Notes under the pieces: generated by a model
The model's input: the letters and a program-made list of their open reading frames with translations, nothing else
What the model was told of the DNA's origin: nothing
The model's database searches: none
Translations under genes and position numbers: made by a program
From: an uncultured Clostridia bacterium
GTDB taxonomy: Bacteria; Bacillota; Clostridia; Christensenellales; Borkfalkiaceae
Direction: 5' to 3'
Assembly (NCBI GenBank): GCA_945949395.1
Contig: CAMFEK010000004.1
Span: forward strand, 1 to 64,000
Length of the DNA stretch: 64,000 bases
In this document: positions 42,701-51,357 of the stretch, in pieces
Numbering within the stretch: position 1 is the stretch's first letter
How the letters are laid out: every line of letters begins with the position of its first letter

Positions 42701-43221
42701 AACTCCCTATCACCATTGAGGGGACGGAATATCATCATAACGAAGAAACGATCACCTTAAAGGGCGCAAGCGGCGTTATGACGGCATTCAATAGAATGGG
42801 CTTGTACTGGAGTAGTTTGAATAAGGGACTCATGACGACCTTCCTTCGGGAAGAATGCGGCATGAAGGGTATCGCCGTTACCGATATGTGGTACGGTACC
42901 GCGTCTACCTACATGAATCTTCCTCAGATGCTCGTCGCAGGTTGCAACCTCATCGACGGTCAGCAGGAAGCTTCTCAGCTCGACGCAAGCAAAACGAATC
43001 ATGCGGATGTAGCTTGGGGGATGAGAGAATCCGTACATAGAATTCTCTATACCGTCGTACACTCCAGAGCCATGAACGGTATCTCCGCGAACACCGTGAT
43101 AAAGCAGTTGACGCCTTGGTGGCAGACGCTCTTGAACGGTTTGGAGATCGGCTTCGGCGTCATCGTCCTTGCAAGCGTTGCTTGGATCATCGTGACGGAA
43201 GTAAAGAAGAAAAGGAAATAA
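39721..43221 (+). CDS. GH3 hydrolase with fused N-terminal multi-helix membrane domain
   Basis: At 1166 residues it is the largest GH3 here. Residues 1 to about 165 contain five membrane helices, the first four resembling the separate partner proteins of the other modules. The permuted GH3 follows: alpha/beta domain from about residue 205 (EGAVLLKNNEKALPL), fibronectin-III-like domain, then TIM barrel. The barrel has NKHIGLNDQED and the probable nucleophile Asp1055 in IAVTDMW. A final membrane helix and Lys-rich tail end the protein. The fusion is direct evidence that partner and hydrolase work as one unit. Substrate unknown. Confidence 0.9.
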   Translation: MIQKFFSNREKGKFIPLLIATFFALIGDVLYAVFYGAGNGTMKLMSWPAFVAFLLGVAAAVLFIALRRDVLASITLSIGSLVGFMLYIYGMYTYISAAFTGIDSTWEASFFVCTFSFLIALILGILSFCLNYKAAYRTQKALVSTFSVLLAIICLGNVIAGENSAAINSALKIDTFETIGDNDGDSEYYKSKYKNLKELKAAGEAKVEEAMAEGAVLLKNNEKALPLNQNAKVSLFGVASVDPVYGGTGSGSVEVSSAPTWKSAMEKAGFTINPTLWDFYSTGAGHNYLRKTGSTGAGVVGIKVIGEAPWSEINSACGSSVAAYGDAAIVTLARIGGEGADMPRGEKSISKMDDVTGALGDTTEGDYLKLSPKEKEMLAGVKALKDSGAVKKIIVVLNTTNQIEAKFLDDAEYDIDAALWIGTTGTTGLNAVAKILSGEISPSGSLSATFWKQHDKNPSLANFGTYAYDGAKNVVNSDGSLQQDSYYVYYQEGVYVGYRYTETRYEDFVMNTANVGSYRYADVVSYPFGHGLSYTTFDYSDYQVEKIGEGADAKYTVSVKVTNSGDVAGKEPVQIYLQKPYGNYNKQNQVEAPAVELVGFAKTKTLNPGESQIVKVTVDERQFASYDANGAKTYVLTGGDYYLTAATDAHHAVNNILAKKNYTVENTSARMDGNGNTELVSDAITLGIDTTTFSTSEATGATITNAFAFADYNQYANKQSTVNYLTRSDWESTMPKSLDDHVILKWNQQLTDDMNYYGKQGETKLPEVKGDYPAYSTYQKDEKGNEVKLQLIDLRVDQDGNEIAYNDPKWEQLLDQLSWNECVELVRYGMRRTGLIESIGKPETLDHNGPSGLTENYVASKVGLANQTKDPDRASHAVCYPSGGILAASMNIDLLYEIGDLIGEDGLWAGYAGLYGPGSNIQRTPYSGRNFEYYSEDGYLSGRICAYECAGIESHGIYVYNKHIGLNDQEDLRRGVCTWANEQAIREVYMKAFELPITIEGTEYHHNEETITLKGASGVMTAFNRMGLYWSSLNKGLMTTFLREECGMKGIAVTDMWYGTASTYMNLPQMLVAGCNLIDGQQEASQLDASKTNHADVAWGMRESVHRILYTVVHSRAMNGISANTVIKQLTPWWQTLLNGLEIGFGVIVLASVAWIIVTEVKKKRK

Positions 43222-43264
43222 TATCTTTGTTTACACTTGTAATTTAATACAAATCTTCCTCCTA

Positions 43265-43297
43265 AAAATACCTCTCGTTTCCAACGGGAGGTATTTT
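43265..43297 (+). terminator. Terminator of the second GH3 operon
   Basis: AAAATACCTC(T)CGTT pairs with AACGGGAGGTATTTT around a 3-base loop. Confidence 0.8.
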
Positions 43298-43391
43298 ACA
43301 GGGCGAAAAGGGAACATCTTTTTAAAAAATCCACTTCCCAAAGGGGAGATTTTGTGTTATACTATAACAAAAACGAAAGGATGAAAGGGAT

Positions 43392-44150
43392 ATGAAATTG
43401 ATCAGTTGGAATGTAAACGGCATTCGAGCCTGTATCGAAAAGGGGTTTAACGACTATGTCATACAAGAAAATGCCGACTTCTTTAGCGTACAGGAAACGA
43501 AGATACAGGAAGGGCAAGCCAACCTCGATTTACCCGGCTACTATCGCTATATGAATTCTGCCGAAAAGAAGGGATATAGCGGTACGCTCATCTACGCCAA
43601 AAAGCAACCCTTATCCGTTACGTACGGGATCGAGGCGGAACTCTATAACGACGAGGGGCGAGTCATTACACTCGAGTATGAAAATTTTTATTTGATCAAC
43701 GCCTACGTGCCCAATTCGCAGGACGAATTAAAGCGATTGCCCTATCGTATGGAATACGAGGACCATTTAAGAAATTATCTCAGTAGACTCAATCAAACGA
43801 AGACGGTGATTTACTGTGGCGATCTGAACGTGGCGCACGAACGTATCGACTTAAAGAATCCCGATTCCAACACGAAAAATGCAGGGTTTTCGATAGAAGA
43901 GAGAAACAAGATGACGGAACTCTTATCGGCAGGGTTCGTCGATTCTTACCGCTATCTGTACCCCGAAAAGGTGGAGTATTCCTGGTGGAGCTATCGTTTC
44001 CAAGCAAGAGCGAAGAATGCAGGCTGGAGAATTGATTACTTCCTCGTATCGGAAAAGTCCAAACATCTCATTCGCGACGCTAAAATCCACACGGATATTT
44101 TCGGTAGCGATCATTGCCCCGTTGAACTGGATATAGACTTGACGTATTGA
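43392..44150 (+). CDS. xth: Exodeoxyribonuclease III / AP endonuclease
   Basis: The 252-residue protein has all exonuclease III family motifs: SWNVNGIRACIEKG, the metal-binding Glu in VQETKIQ, NAYVPNS, GDLNVAHE, and the C-terminal SDHCPVELD. The family cleaves at abasic sites and removes nucleotides from 3' ends during base-excision repair. It has its own weak promoter region and is unrelated to the surrounding sugar genes. Confidence 0.96.
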   Translation: MKLISWNVNGIRACIEKGFNDYVIQENADFFSVQETKIQEGQANLDLPGYYRYMNSAEKKGYSGTLIYAKKQPLSVTYGIEAELYNDEGRVITLEYENFYLINAYVPNSQDELKRLPYRMEYEDHLRNYLSRLNQTKTVIYCGDLNVAHERIDLKNPDSNTKNAGFSIEERNKMTELLSAGFVDSYRYLYPEKVEYSWWSYRFQARAKNAGWRIDYFLVSEKSKHLIRDAKIHTDIFGSDHCPVELDIDLTY

Positions 44151-44255
44151 GAGGTCGAAATGAAACATTACCTCGAGAAAAAAGCAATATTCGACTACGA
44201 GGAATAACTGCCTGCCTTTACGAAAAACGATAAAACAAAAAGCCACCCGCGGGGT

Positions 44256-44447
44256 GAAGTGAACCCAAAAAGTTGGACAAAAAATTAAATTTTAATCTTG
44301 TGAATGAGTTCTGTATTGTACAGGACTCATTCCTTTTCGTTTGAGAGAAATTCTCTCGTTGTTGTAGTAATAGATGTGGGAATGTAGTTTGTCTATAAAA
44401 TCTTCAACAGAATCAAATTTCTCACCGTAAAACATTTCAGCTTGCAA
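44256..44447 (-). mobile_element. IS3 remnant: OrfB C-terminus and terminal repeat
   Basis: From 44258 the sequence TGAACCCAAAAAGTTGGAC and the following OrfB tail (GEKFDSVEDFIDKLHSHIYY ... MSPVQYRTHSQD, minus strand) match the IS3 remnant at 2402 closely. Similarity ends near 44447, where unrelated DNA begins. As at 2.4 kb, the end sits in what looks like half of a terminator (AAAAAGCCACCCGCGGGGTG). Confidence 0.85.
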
Positions 44448-44564
44448 AATACACTCTCGATACGAATCCGTCGTTAACGCGCACCAAAGCGCCGCCTCCC
44501 AAAGAAAGGCGCGTTCCGTTTTCCAAGACAAGGCGCAATGTAAGAAATCTCTCCTCCGTTCGGT

Positions 44565-44625
44565 TACGACATCACGAGTAAGCCCCCCGCAACCATCGAG
44601 TGGGAATAATTGATAGTGGCTTTGA
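44565..44625 (+). other. Attachment-like site 2: second copy of the guaA 3' end
   Basis: Bases 44565-44611 repeat the last 45 bases of guaA plus two bases past the stop, with one visible substitution. The core (44598-44625) continues as at guaA with GTGGCTTTGA after a 5-bp spacer. The copy has no upstream guaA reading frame, so it is a displaced 3' end of the kind left by integration. The large recombinase gene begins about 330 bp to the right. Confidence 0.8.
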
Positions 44626-44673
44626 GGCCGTAAAAATAACTTAAAATCATCTAAAAACAATACCAAATAGGTT

Positions 44674-44712
44674 AAAAAGTATCGAAAATCATTGATTTTC
44701 GGTACTTTTTTT
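44674..44712 (+). terminator. Terminator-like hairpin next to attachment site 2
   Basis: AAAGTATCGAAAATCA pairs with TGATTTTCGGTACTTT, followed by T residues. It stands in the same relation to the core as the hairpins at sites 1 and 3. Confidence 0.75.
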
Positions 44713-44950
44713 ATGCAAATTTATAGTATCAAGTGCTTCTCAATTCAAATGGCACCATATCTATTGGGACGGGAGCTCTACTGATAACAAAACGATAACA
44801 AGAAAGTCGGAAAAGACTATGTTATATTTATTACAAGAAATTGTAATTACAAATTTAAAAAAACGTGTTAAAATATTAATGTAACATAAATCGAGGCAAA
44901 TTTATTGCTAAAATTTATGAAATTTATGATAAGACTAAGGAGAACAAAAG

Positions 44951-47542
44951 ATGAGCAAAGAAAATTTTTTTGAAACTGAATTACCTGAAATTAAAGCGGT
45001 TGAAATAAGCCTAGTTAGTAAAATAATGATGAAGGCGTATTCAGAGTTAGGACTTGATGAAATTCAGTTGATAGGAGATGCTGAGTTCGCGTTGTATTTT
45101 CGCAATAAAGAGGTAATCCCTTGCAGTTGTACAGGAAATAAGGGTGCGGATAAATATAGACTTAAATTAGATAACAAAGCCAAAGAAAGCTCTAAGCAAT
45201 TTTTAAAGTTGGAACCTACTAGAATGATAAGGGAGACTTCATCCTTTGAGATGGAAAAAAGGTTGGATTCTGTTCTTTTAGATATGTATAAGGTTAAGAT
45301 TGAGACTGAGATTGATAAAACGAGCGATGTCGTAAATGTTTTAATCGTGAATCCGTCTTTTTATTTTATTGATGAATGGATTAGATATTTCTATGAAAAC
45401 GATAGATATAGTAAAAGATTATGTACTGGTTTTATCTTAGAGACAAGAGGTCTATGGGAATATTTAAGATTATTAAGAAAAGCCTTCGCTCCCCATAGGA
45501 ATGTCTTTTTTCGATCTGCTGATGAAATTCCAGAATTGAAAAGTAAAATGAATGGGATGAAAAATCTCTATTATTTTCTGGGTTGCTTCTTTTATCGGAA
45601 TAAGTTCAATTCTATTGCAAATGAAAGAATAAAGAGTATTTTTCGGTGTTGCGATGAAGTGATTGCAACATATGAGTATGAAAAAATATGTGAAGATGCT
45701 AATGAAAATCTTTGGACGATATCGAAAAACGAAGGAATGTCGGTTGCATCGATTTGGAAAGTACATAAATACCTGAAAGCTGAAAATTGTGAAAAAATAG
45801 TTGTATCGTTGAAAAAAGATAGCGAAGTTAATCATCCAATAGAAGTATTAGTTTCAAGTATTGAGCATAAAAAATATTTTAGTTTAAGATTGGGTCAAGT
45901 AGTTGATTTCCTAAAACTGGTGGATTCGAGAAGTTTTGATCAGCTGTTGGAGAAAAATGAGGAAATCGAGAAAAGAAATAAATTTGTTTTCTCTTATTCC
46001 AAAGAGATTAAAATGAAATATACGATTGATAAACAGGAAGGAAGAAATAATAGATTGGGTATTTATTATCATTACTTGCTTCCGCAACCTTTGGAAGAAG
46101 GGTCTAAAAGGAAAATAAGAAAGACGAAAACAAAGTTTTACTATGGATTGAAAGAGAAAGACCTTGAAGAAAAGGAAAAGTATTTTTTAGAAGAAATAGA
46201 ATCTTGCAGAGGGGAGATTGTTGATGACATTTTTCGAAATGCAACAGGATTGACAAGAGAAGAGCTTTATAACTTGAATGATAAAGAGAGATTTCAGAGT
46301 TGTTTGCAGGAGATTGGGAAATTATCTTTCAAAACTATTTGGTATTGTTTTCAGGACTTATTTGTTGCATGTGATAAGTATGATAATGAATTGACGAAAA
46401 AGGTTTTAGAAAATAAAGGAATTGCAGACTTAGGAATTTCTAATTTTAATTACGAGAGTTTTATACAGGAAATAGGTAAGCTCGCAGAACAAGATTTGAG
46501 TGAATGGATAGATAATTCTTTGGATTGTATCATTGCTGTATTATTTGAATACAAGGTCTTAAAGGATGATTTTTTTAATGGGGATGAAGATCAAGTTCAT
46601 TCAAATGTTAGGGCTCGCTACATTCTTAAGTGTTTAAGAAAATCTGCGTTCACCAAGGCGGAGTTAAATAGATTTGTCGGTATTGTTTTCCAAAAAGATG
46701 AAGAGGGCAACTATGAAATCGTTAAAAATCAAGTCTTACTTTTTTCCGTATTTAAGATGTATTTGGGAATGAAAAATGGTGAAATTTTGGCTCTTAAATG
46801 GAAGGATATATCGAAGTGCGAGGAAATAGATATTAGTAAAATTGAGATTTACAAGACCATAAAGAATGATGAGGTAGTATCCTATCTTGAATTAAAAGAA
46901 TTAAATAAATGTAGACCAATTCCATGTTCCAAAATCTTACGATATTTCCTGAGAGAACGATATAGGTTGATAAAAAAAGTTTTTCATAAATCTGATGATA
47001 TTTTAAAAGAAGAATACATTTTTATGAGTGAAGAGGAGATTCGGATCAGGTTGGATGAAATCCTGAAAGGATATAAGCATGTGCTTAAAGAAATGAACTT
47101 TTCCGATCTTTTTATAGCGTTGATGACTTCGGACTTGGAAACGGAAGAGACAAAAACTGTAAATTTAAATTCGGGAAGAAAGGATATCGCGAGAGCAAAT
47201 TTTCAGTATTACTGTCGAGAGGTTGGAATGACGGAGGGACAAATCGGTTATTTGTTAGGATTAAAGATAGGGGACCCTTTGAATCGTAATTATTGCGATT
47301 ATTCAAATGAAATTATGTTGTACAATTTGTATATTATGATGTCGCGGTGGTGGCCAATGTTGCCGGAGATAGCTAAAAAGAAAATTGTGTCGATTTATTT
47401 GAATGGAACGGAATTCAAAAGTAAAGAAATTTTTGTTCAAAAGGAAAAGACTGTTTTAAGATTTGATGTTAATTTTAAGTCTGACTCAAACATACGTATC
47501 ATATCGGAATCAAATTATGGAAATAAAGGAGAAGTTTTTTAA
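44951..47542 (+). CDS. Large tyrosine-recombinase-like protein with degenerate active site
   Basis: ACTAAGGAGAAC precedes the start. The 863-residue AT-rich gene has a long N-terminal part (about 1-540) that I do not recognise. The C-terminal third has the integrase pattern: MKNGEILALKWKD near residue 605 aligns with the family LRxGEILAL box but has Lys-Asn for the first catalytic Arg. GRKDIARANFQYY near 740 and LLGLK near 770 stand where HxxR and the second-box His should be, and NYCDYSN aligns with the Tyr region. Most catalytic residues seem changed, so it is probably a structural or DNA-binding partner. The next gene begins at the base after its stop. Confidence 0.65.
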   Translation: MSKENFFETELPEIKAVEISLVSKIMMKAYSELGLDEIQLIGDAEFALYFRNKEVIPCSCTGNKGADKYRLKLDNKAKESSKQFLKLEPTRMIRETSSFEMEKRLDSVLLDMYKVKIETEIDKTSDVVNVLIVNPSFYFIDEWIRYFYENDRYSKRLCTGFILETRGLWEYLRLLRKAFAPHRNVFFRSADEIPELKSKMNGMKNLYYFLGCFFYRNKFNSIANERIKSIFRCCDEVIATYEYEKICEDANENLWTISKNEGMSVASIWKVHKYLKAENCEKIVVSLKKDSEVNHPIEVLVSSIEHKKYFSLRLGQVVDFLKLVDSRSFDQLLEKNEEIEKRNKFVFSYSKEIKMKYTIDKQEGRNNRLGIYYHYLLPQPLEEGSKRKIRKTKTKFYYGLKEKDLEEKEKYFLEEIESCRGEIVDDIFRNATGLTREELYNLNDKERFQSCLQEIGKLSFKTIWYCFQDLFVACDKYDNELTKKVLENKGIADLGISNFNYESFIQEIGKLAEQDLSEWIDNSLDCIIAVLFEYKVLKDDFFNGDEDQVHSNVRARYILKCLRKSAFTKAELNRFVGIVFQKDEEGNYEIVKNQVLLFSVFKMYLGMKNGEILALKWKDISKCEEIDISKIEIYKTIKNDEVVSYLELKELNKCRPIPCSKILRYFLRERYRLIKKVFHKSDDILKEEYIFMSEEEIRIRLDEILKGYKHVLKEMNFSDLFIALMTSDLETEETKTVNLNSGRKDIARANFQYYCREVGMTEGQIGYLLGLKIGDPLNRNYCDYSNEIMLYNLYIMMSRWWPMLPEIAKKKIVSIYLNGTEFKSKEIFVQKEKTVLRFDVNFKSDSNIRIISESNYGNKGEVF

Positions 47543-48991
47543 ATGAATCTTAAAAGATTGACTGTAAAAGAGTTGGAAAAGATGTCACTTGGAATTCCAA
47601 GCACAGAAGGTGTGTGTACGGTTCATAAATTTTGCTATGATAATTGGATCGAAATTAAAAATCGAAAAAGAAAGTGGATAGCTGAATCTGTATGCGAAAC
47701 ATATTTGAGATACTATAATGAAATATTTAATAAATTACCGGAACTGGAAAGTAAAGATATTTCGGATTACGTAGCAAGCGATTTTGAAGATGCGATTCGT
47801 AAAATTCAAAAAGAAAATTTACTGATATATGATGAAGAATCAAAGGGAAAGATCCATATCTGTAAACGACTGGTTCGAGATTTAATTGATTATGCCGTTT
47901 ATCTTGGAAAATGTGAAGATATTTTGCGTTATTCTGAATTTTTTGCCGACGTATTGGGTGAGGAAAAAACGAAAACGATTATCACGCAAAGATTCGCGAA
48001 AAGAAGTGAAAAAATCAAAAGAAGTTTTACAGCGAAACAAGAAAAAAAGATCGCTTCGTTTTTACTGAATGACAATATTGTTTATGGGGAAGGTGTAAAT
48101 TACGGACTTCTGCTTATGTATGCACTTGGGTTAAGAAATGCGGAGGCTTGTGCTATAAAATTTTCTAACTTCTTTACTTTTGAATCCTATCCCGATATGG
48201 TCGTGTGCGTCGTTTATACGAGTGCAAGAGATGGAAAGGTAAGGAACGGTGGTAAAACATCGAATATGCCTCGTTTTATTGTTGTTCCGTCAAAGGTATG
48301 GAGACTGATTCAAAAAAGAATTGATTATATTGAGTCAAAAATAGGAGGAGAGAATGTGGAAGATTTCCCCGTCGCTTGTTCTTCAGAAGGATTTAAGATT
48401 CATCTGCGTTCGAATGAATTAACGGATGGTGCTGAAATCTTATTTGAAGAGGTTGGTATTACGTCTGCAGATTTGGTCGTAGTAGCAAAGGAAATGAATC
48501 AAGAGGAAATAGAATATATTTTATCCGAAAAAGATCCTACCGCATATTTGTTTAGAAGAAATTTTGCAACGCAAATGGCGAGTATCGGTATGGAAGAAGA
48601 AATGATACGCTATTTGATGGGGCATAGAATGGGGGAAGAATATAAAAGGAATTTCTATTCGAATGAAGAGAAAGTATATGAAATTTCATTGATTATGTCA
48701 AGACGTGCACTTGTAAATGACGGCGTCTCTTTTGAAAAGTATTATGATAGAAATACCGAAGAAGTTTTTGAGTTTTATTCCGGGGATAAAGTAAGTATTA
48801 AAGAAAAACAAGGGGATTCCTTCACGGTTACCGTTGAAACAAATGAACCGAATGACGGTATTCAAGTTAGTATTTTTGGAGAATGTAAAATACCAGAGGA
48901 AAAGATTCAAGTTAGGTATAAGAAATGTAGTAAATTTATACAACCAGCAAAAGCTTTGGAAAAATATTACGAAATATATAACAAAGAATAA
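47543..48991 (+). CDS. Tyrosine recombinase/integrase, second of a co-translated pair
   Basis: The ATG directly follows the stop of the large upstream gene, with AAAGGAG overlapping its end. The 482-residue protein has a helical N-terminal (core-binding-like) part and a catalytic domain from about residue 155. The first Arg is in YALGLRNAEACAIKF (about 196), and FRRNFATQMASIG (about 336) supplies the second Arg with Tyr in place of the first His. MGHRMG (about 360) and a Tyr in RNFYSNEE follow. Enough is kept for activity. A further roughly 110 residues follow the Tyr box, which is unusual. It is probably the enzyme acting at attachment site 2. Confidence 0.75.
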   Translation: MNLKRLTVKELEKMSLGIPSTEGVCTVHKFCYDNWIEIKNRKRKWIAESVCETYLRYYNEIFNKLPELESKDISDYVASDFEDAIRKIQKENLLIYDEESKGKIHICKRLVRDLIDYAVYLGKCEDILRYSEFFADVLGEEKTKTIITQRFAKRSEKIKRSFTAKQEKKIASFLLNDNIVYGEGVNYGLLLMYALGLRNAEACAIKFSNFFTFESYPDMVVCVVYTSARDGKVRNGGKTSNMPRFIVVPSKVWRLIQKRIDYIESKIGGENVEDFPVACSSEGFKIHLRSNELTDGAEILFEEVGITSADLVVVAKEMNQEEIEYILSEKDPTAYLFRRNFATQMASIGMEEEMIRYLMGHRMGEEYKRNFYSNEEKVYEISLIMSRRALVNDGVSFEKYYDRNTEEVFEFYSGDKVSIKEKQGDSFTVTVETNEPNDGIQVSIFGECKIPEEKIQVRYKKCSKFIQPAKALEKYYEIYNKE

Positions 48992-49003
48992 GAAAGACAG
49001 AAA

Positions 49004-49351
49004 TTATTCCTGTCCTTCTTGATTTGATTCAATATTAAGTTGCATAGAATCCAATATATGTAACACTAATTCTATTTTATCCGCTACAAAAGGGCTTAAC
49101 TCGTCAGAAGAGGATAGACGGGATAATTCTTTATGAATGGATGAAAGAATCGTCTTGAGCTGAAAATAGGTACGAGGATTGGCGTATATTGTCATTCCTT
49201 CGTTCTCCAAACGATGGAGAATATAGTCCTGCTTATTCATGCCAGATAATTGCACGAGTGCGTTGAGTCGTTCATCCTCTTCTTTGGATACACGGAATCC
49301 TACGGTTATATCACGGAGACGGTTATTTTTGTCAGTATTCTTTTTTGACAT
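49004..49351 (-). CDS. Ribbon-helix-helix, MobC-like mobilisation accessory protein
   Basis: The 115-residue product starts directly after the integrase stop. It has a short basic N-terminus, then a ribbon-helix-helix pattern (ITVGFRVSKEEDERLNALVQLSG) as in MobC and related relaxosome or plasmid regulators, and a helical C-terminus. No relaxase gene is seen in the window, so a role in mobilisation is only suggested. It is the last gene of the leftward operon from 51762. Confidence 0.6.
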   Translation of the reverse strand: MSKKNTDKNNRLRDITVGFRVSKEEDERLNALVQLSGMNKQDYILHRLENEGMTIYANPRTYFQLKTILSSIHKELSRLSSSDELSPFVADKIELVLHILDSMQLNIESNQEGQE

Positions 49352-50428
49352 TTAAAACTCCTTGAATTCGTTTAATTTAGCGACCATATCTTTTTGAACG
49401 GAGGGGAATAGATGAGCATAACGGTATGTAATATCCGAGGATTCGTGTCCCATACGATCTGCGATTGCAACGGCAGAGAATCCTAAGTTGATTAAAAGAG
49501 ATACGTGTGAATGCCTAAGGTCGTGAATACGTATCCTTTTAACGCCGGATTGATTACAGCCGAACTTCATAGCATTCGCTAAACTAAATTTACTGATTGT
49601 AAAAAACTGTGCTTTTGGATCAAGCTGGTATAGCATTGAAAAATAAACCTCAACATCGCTAACTAGATCATCTGTTAAAAGAATCGTACGGTTGCTCTTT
49701 CTCGTTTTAGGTGGAGTGATTTTAGTCTTTCCGTTTTTATGATAAAGAGTCTTATTGATCGTAAGTGTTTTTGCTTCGAAATCGAAGTCCGCAGGGGTGA
49801 GGGCTAATAACTCCCCTTCACGAATGCCTGTCCAATAGAGAATTTCAAACGCTAAATATTCTTCAGGACGACTAGCAAGAGTGGGGATAAACGCTTCATA
49901 TTCTTCCGGTGTCCAAAAGTCTACTTTGCAGTCGTCTTTGTATTTAAAACCTTTTAAGCCGTCTAAAACGTTATTAGGTAGATTATAGTTGTCGACGGCG
50001 TGATTGAGCATTGTGCTCAAAATCGTTCGAATTGTTTTTAAATACGAACTTTTATAGGGCTTTCCATTTTTGGAATCGGTATATTTAAGTAGGTCGTTTT
50101 GCCAATCCTTGATATCCTTCTTCGTGATTTCATTGAGTTTCTTTTTTCCAAAGGCAGGAATCAACTTAGTGAGAATAACATTGTTTCGCATATCCAATGT
50201 ACTCTCTTTAAGCGATGGAGAGACGTCATTGATGAATAATGTGGCATATTCTTGAAAGGTCATTTCAGGGGAACCGTTTCGCAAAACTTGATAATTCTTT
50301 TCGTATTCAAGAGCTTCGCGCTTTGTTGCAAAGCCTCGTTTAAGTTTCTGCTTGGTAGTTCCTGTATAATCGGTCACTCTGAAAGTGACAAACCATTTTC
50401 CTGTTTTGCTATCTTTATAAGCAGGCAT
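49352..50428 (-). CDS. Phage/ICE-type tyrosine integrase
   Basis: The 358-residue protein is a complete tyrosine recombinase. An N-terminal arm-binding domain (SKTGKWFVTFRVTDYTGTTK) is followed by a core-binding SAM-like domain and a catalytic domain with Arg203 (TGIREGE), His302-x-x-Arg305 (HDLRH), His328 (MGHE) and the nucleophile Tyr337 (YRYAHLF). It should catalyse insertion and excision of the local mobile element. A putative excisionase gene ends 2 bp upstream. It is only distantly related to the recombinase pair that converges on it. Confidence 0.95.
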   Translation of the reverse strand: MPAYKDSKTGKWFVTFRVTDYTGTTKQKLKRGFATKREALEYEKNYQVLRNGSPEMTFQEYATLFINDVSPSLKESTLDMRNNVILTKLIPAFGKKKLNEITKKDIKDWQNDLLKYTDSKNGKPYKSSYLKTIRTILSTMLNHAVDNYNLPNNVLDGLKGFKYKDDCKVDFWTPEEYEAFIPTLASRPEEYLAFEILYWTGIREGELLALTPADFDFEAKTLTINKTLYHKNGKTKITPPKTRKSNRTILLTDDLVSDVEVYFSMLYQLDPKAQFFTISKFSLANAMKFGCNQSGVKRIRIHDLRHSHVSLLINLGFSAVAIADRMGHESSDITYRYAHLFPSVQKDMVAKLNEFKEF

Positions 50429-50430
50429 AA

Positions 50431-50613
50431 TTACGCTCCTTTACCATAGATTTTTTCTTCAAAGTAGGCACGACTGATGCGTCCTGCTATTGTGATGTAG
50501 CCTTTGCCTTTTAATTCATCATTCAAGCTCTGAATGATCTTATACGCCTTGGGGGTAGATACTTCTAAATACTCGGCAACTTCCGATGCCGTTAAAAAAT
50601 TCTTGTTCTTCAT
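50431..50613 (-). CDS. Excisionase-like helix-turn-helix protein
   Basis: The start MKNKNFLTASEVAEYL (50613) is chosen for its RBS (GAGGAA) and because it opens the fold; the longer frame upstream is not credible. The 60-residue product is a MerR/Xis-type winged helix (TASEVAEYLEVSTPKAYKII). Its position immediately before the integrase is typical of Xis, which directs the integrase toward excision. Confidence 0.8.
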   Translation of the reverse strand: MKNKNFLTASEVAEYLEVSTPKAYKIIQSLNDELKGKGYITIAGRISRAYFEEKIYGKGA

Positions 50614-50683
50614 AAATATTAATTCCTCATTCTTTAATTTTCGGAAAGGCTTGCGGTTGGAACAAGCCTTTTCCTTTTTTCTG

Positions 50684-50929
50684 TTACGCGGCTTTAAATA
50701 ACGCCCTCTGTAAATAATCTTGATAGTAGTTATCCGTTTTAGGTTCGTAGAACCACAATAAACCGCTATAATCCAAGCCAATACGATCGGGATAAATACC
50801 ATCTTCTCCGTTTTTCAAATACGCCCAGTAGATATTTACAAAGTCCGGGAATAAGTCCACTAGACTACTCTTCACGGGGACGATAATCATTCTCCCCTTA
50901 TAACGATTCCTATTCTTAAAAGTCTTCAT
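50684..50929 (-). CDS. Small hypothetical protein of the mobile element
   Basis: The start MKTFKNRNRYKGRMIIVP (50929) follows GATGAGGT and overlaps the end of the next gene upstream by 14 bases. The 81-residue product is aromatic-rich toward its C-terminus (SGLLWFYEPKTDNYYQDYL). Not recognised. Confidence 0.6.
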   Translation of the reverse strand: MKTFKNRNRYKGRMIIVPVKSSLVDLFPDFVNIYWAYLKNGEDGIYPDRIGLDYSGLLWFYEPKTDNYYQDYLQRALFKAA

Positions 50930-51353
50930 AACAAACCTCATCTTCAGGAAGTTCGGGACCTTCATAAAAATACCAAGGAATCTCAAGGCAATCAAAACGA
51001 ATCGCTCTTTCCACCTCAACACTTAACAACTGCTTAGCGAGTTCCAGCTCGGCAAGAAGTTGCAATGTCATCATGGGCTTTTCCGTTTTTTCAATCAATT
51101 CCTTGTAGTCGCTTGCACTTGCCGAAGCTTTAAATCCGCTGTTAGTCAAATAAGTCACAGTGAGGAGCTCATCTTCGGGGAACGGAAAAGTCCTTTCAAC
51201 GATATTACCTTTCTCTGTTTTCACGGTATAGTTATAAGAATTAGTAAAACGATATTTTTCGAGGAGTTTTCTCTCAAAAAGGATACTAGCATTTTCGAGA
51301 CCAGTTAAAATCTGAGCTTTGGTTGCAGTTGCAGGGATATTTACTTTAATCAT
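50916..51353 (-). CDS. Hypothetical protein of the mobile element
   Basis: The start is taken at MIKVNIPATATKAQ (51353), preceded by GAAGGAG at the end of the upstream gene; a start 21 bases earlier is possible. The 145-residue acidic protein has no recognised domain. It lies in the leftward operon between a helical protein gene and the excisionase-like gene. Confidence 0.65.
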   Translation of the reverse strand: MIKVNIPATATKAQILTGLENASILFERKLLEKYRFTNSYNYTVKTEKGNIVERTFPFPEDELLTVTYLTNSGFKASASASDYKELIEKTEKPMMTLQLLAELELAKQLLSVEVERAIRFDCLEIPWYFYEGPELPEDEVCYEDF

Positions 51354-51357
51354 AATT

